From contig NC_088779.1 in assembly GCF_954871325.1 (NCBI RefSeq), positions 4,714,846-4,778,845 of the forward strand: 64,000 nt of DNA, read 5' to 3'. The DNA is from Gordionus sp. m RMFG-2023 (lineage: Eukaryota; Nematomorpha; Gordioida; Chordodea; Parachordodidae). The notes below the pieces were generated by a model, which saw only the letters and a program-made list of their open reading frames with translations, made no database searches and was not told the DNA's origin. Both the position numbers and the translations under genes were made by a program. Shown here in pieces: positions 61,876 to 64,000 of the stretch. The stretch's first letter is position 1; the number at the start of each line of letters is the position of its first letter.

Positions 61876-64000
61876 ATGGGTATGTCAAGCATTTGTAATG
61901 CCTGCCATAGAAATATAACCTTGACCCAAGCTATTTGTTTTTATAAACATGGGCCCAGGTCAAAACCATGTATAAACTCTGGTAAACCCCCTTCAAATGA
62001 AATTTTGTACAACAAAATTGAATCAACCCTCATTGTAATTCAAAATTTTTATCCTGATTTTTATGATAATTTTTTAAAGTGGGAAAAACCACCAACCTTA
62101 ATCCACCTACCCCTTAAATCAAGGTCTTTAATTTCAAATTTTTTAACAACACTTATTATGGAAGTTAATTCAAATTTAAATTCCCTTAAAGTGGGAGAAT
62201 CTTTTAACCTTTCCTTTTAAAGTCTTAATTAAACCTACAGATAAAAATAAAAAAACTATTTTGCATGAAAGTATAAAATAGACCATTTTTATGATTTAGA
62301 AATGGAAAATTACGTTCCTGATGTAAGGGCTACATCTGATTTTGCCCATAAATGTAAAATTATATCAAAAAAAATAGACCAAGGGGACGTATGTGGAGCT
62401 CTTAAATTAGCTTCATCTAATGATAAATTGGCTCCATTTGATGAACATGCTTTTACTTTATTAAAAGAATTGCACCCTCAAGCTTTTCCTGAAGATCTTC
62501 CCATCCCTATAAAATCATCGAAATAGGTAAGGAAGAATTAATTAAAACAGTTTTATCTTTTAATAAAAACTCTGCAGGGGGAATTGACGGTTTTCGCCCC
62601 TCTTATTTCCAATTTTTAATTAACCCTAAAAATCCTTATCAAGATTCATTTGTAAATTCATTGATAATACTTAGTGAAAATATATTAAACAATGATTTAC
62701 CTAGTCAAATTCACCAAATTATTTTTGGCGCAAAATTAATTGCTTTTTCTAAGCCTGATGGTGGAGTTCGGCCAATTGCAATAGGGTCTTTTGTAGGAGA
62801 CTTTTAGCTAAGATAATCGTTGAGCGCATCAAACCTGATGCTTCAAAAATGTTCCAAACATATCAACTAGGCTTTGGTACTAAAGGGGGATGCGAAATAG
62901 CCGCTCACTCTCTTCGCATATATATCGAAGATCCTCCTCCAGACGCCGTAGTCTGTAAGCTTGATTTTAAAAATGCTTTTAATTCTTTATCCAGAAAAAC
63001 ATTTTTGAACATTTTTTATGAAAAATTCCCAGTTTATGCAAGATTTAATGAACAGTCTTATGGCTGTAGAACCCCTCTCAAATTCGGGGAATATACAATT
63101 CCTTCTGCCGAAGGTATTCAACAAGGAGACCCTTTGGGCCCTCTGATCTTTAGTTTAGGTATACATAACCTAGTTCATTGTCTAAAATCCTCTTTTAATT
63201 TAGATTTAAACATATGGTATCTAGATGATGGTACCATTTGCGGACCTTCTAAAAATATTCTTGCAGGGATAGATTATATAGAGAAGAATTCTCTAAACAT
63301 AGGCCTTACTCTAAATAAAGCTAAATCGGAAATATGCTTTTTAAATTCAAATACTCTCAAAATCCAAGGGTTTAAAATCATCAAAAAAAAGTGAAATTAA
63401 TCTTCTAGGTTCACCTTTAAGCAGTTTTTCCAACTGTGAGGTGTTCGTGGAAAAATTTTTCGAAGGCTTATCAGGACTTGAAACTATTTTAAACGAAATT
63501 CCTTCACACCAGAGCTTTTTTCCTTTAAAAAAATATTTATTTTTACCAAAGATTGTACATATTTTTAGATCTTCTTCCTTTTTTTTAAATAATGAAATTA
63601 TTAATCGTGTTCATGAATTTTTTAGAAGTTTATTAGAAAATATTTTAAATATTAAATTGGAAGATTTTAATTGGGGTTTCTCACAATTACCCTCGAAAAT
63701 GGGTGGTTTAGATTTATATCCTTTAAACCTTCTATCTCTTTCCTCATTTTTGGCATCGCGTTTGATGAATAACGCCATGATATCTACTTTTATCTCTCCT
63801 AAAGATAACCTTTTAAACTCAGCCTTGACAGCCTGGGTATCTTTAGCTCCACCTGAAGCTGTCTTACTTACGATCTTAACACACCAATCTATTTTCGAAC
63901 CTTTAATTAAAAATTTTTTTAAAATAATCTCATCAAACCCCCCTTTGGAGTATATTCAACTATTACAGAATGCTGACTGTATTAGTGCTTATGAATGGTT
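61876..64000 (+). mobile_element. LINE with YLDD reverse transcriptase, runs off the window
   Basis: Pieces in order on the + strand: 61876-62220, an N-terminal zinc-type segment (CNACHRNITLTQAICFY ... HGPRSKPC); 62302-62526, IDQGDVCGALKLASSNDKLAP; 62540-62810, KNSAGGIDGFRPSYF and DGGVRPIAIGS; 62849-63394, RT palm with GGCEIAAHSLR, LDFKNAFNSLSR, EGIQQGDPLGPLIFSLG and the catalytic WYLDDGT; from 63397 to the end, SEINLLGSPL, KMGGLDLYPL and AWVSLAPPEAV. At least three frame shifts or stops separate the blocks, so this copy is decayed, though the order is kept. I place it among LINEs with an N-terminal zinc motif and a C-terminal restriction-like endonuclease; the exact clade is uncertain. Confidence 0.8.
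62849..63394 (+). pseudogene. Reverse-transcriptase palm of the LINE
   Basis: 182-codon open segment holding RT motifs: LGFGTKGGCE, VCKLDFKNAFNS (first catalytic Asp), SAEGIQQGDPLGP, YLDDG (the two further Asp), then GLTLNKAKSEIC. All three metal-binding Asp are present. It starts after a frame break near 62806 and stops at 63394, with the next block continuing in another frame. Confidence 0.8.

Overview
The window is AT-rich (roughly three quarters A+T by eye) nuclear DNA from an animal, most likely an invertebrate with TE-filled introns. The evidence is intron-split genes with GT-AG junctions, two conserved eukaryotic housekeeping genes (AGPS and CHCHD4/Mia40), a rhodopsin-like GPCR, and many eukaryotic transposons (hAT, P-element/THAP, piggyBac-like MITEs, LINEs). 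I cannot name the phylum from the sequence alone.

0-12.3 kb, + strand: the last 15 exons of AGPS (alkylglycerone-phosphate synthase, peroxisomal ether-lipid synthesis). They add up to exactly 554 codons including the stop, with every intron phase consistent. The upstream exons, including the peroxisomal targeting signal, lie outside the window. The introns carry MITEs (one piggyBac-like with TTAA flanks, one hAT-like with an 8-bp target duplication) and LINE scraps. The first visible exon is partly tandem-duplicated in its own intron, in a form that stays in frame.

13.4-18.3 kb, - strand: a complete four-exon CHCHD4/Mia40 gene (mitochondrial intermembrane-space oxidoreductase, 213 aa), tail-to-tail with AGPS. 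It starts with a 22-nt coding microexon. Its introns hold two MITEs, a foldback element and a 210-bp polypurine tract.

18.6-30.5 kb: no host gene recognised. It contains a fossil LTR-flanked element, a rearranged palindromic P-element/THAP transposon, a DUF4371-type hAT relic, a minisatellite and diffuse AT-rich sequence.

30-36 kb: a single-exon seven-transmembrane receptor (454 aa) between two copies of a dispersed repeat, followed by a fragment of a LINE.

36.4-49.3 kb: an apparently identical 4,301-bp tandem duplication. Its right edge lies inside a hAT element. The second copy runs on into a whole hAT element (3,035 bp, 8-bp target duplication, eight-exon 634-aa transposase with no break), which had inserted into an older decayed hAT. 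The older hAT is also present as an inverted, uninterrupted copy.

49.3-61.5 kb: a low-copy repeat in three or more diverged copies, a GC-ended hAT relic with a perfect 8-bp target duplication, and degenerate tandem repeats.

61.9-64 kb: a LINE with a YLDD reverse transcriptase, decayed by a few frameshifts and running off the window. A piece of what looks like the same family's C-terminal domain lies at 35 kb.
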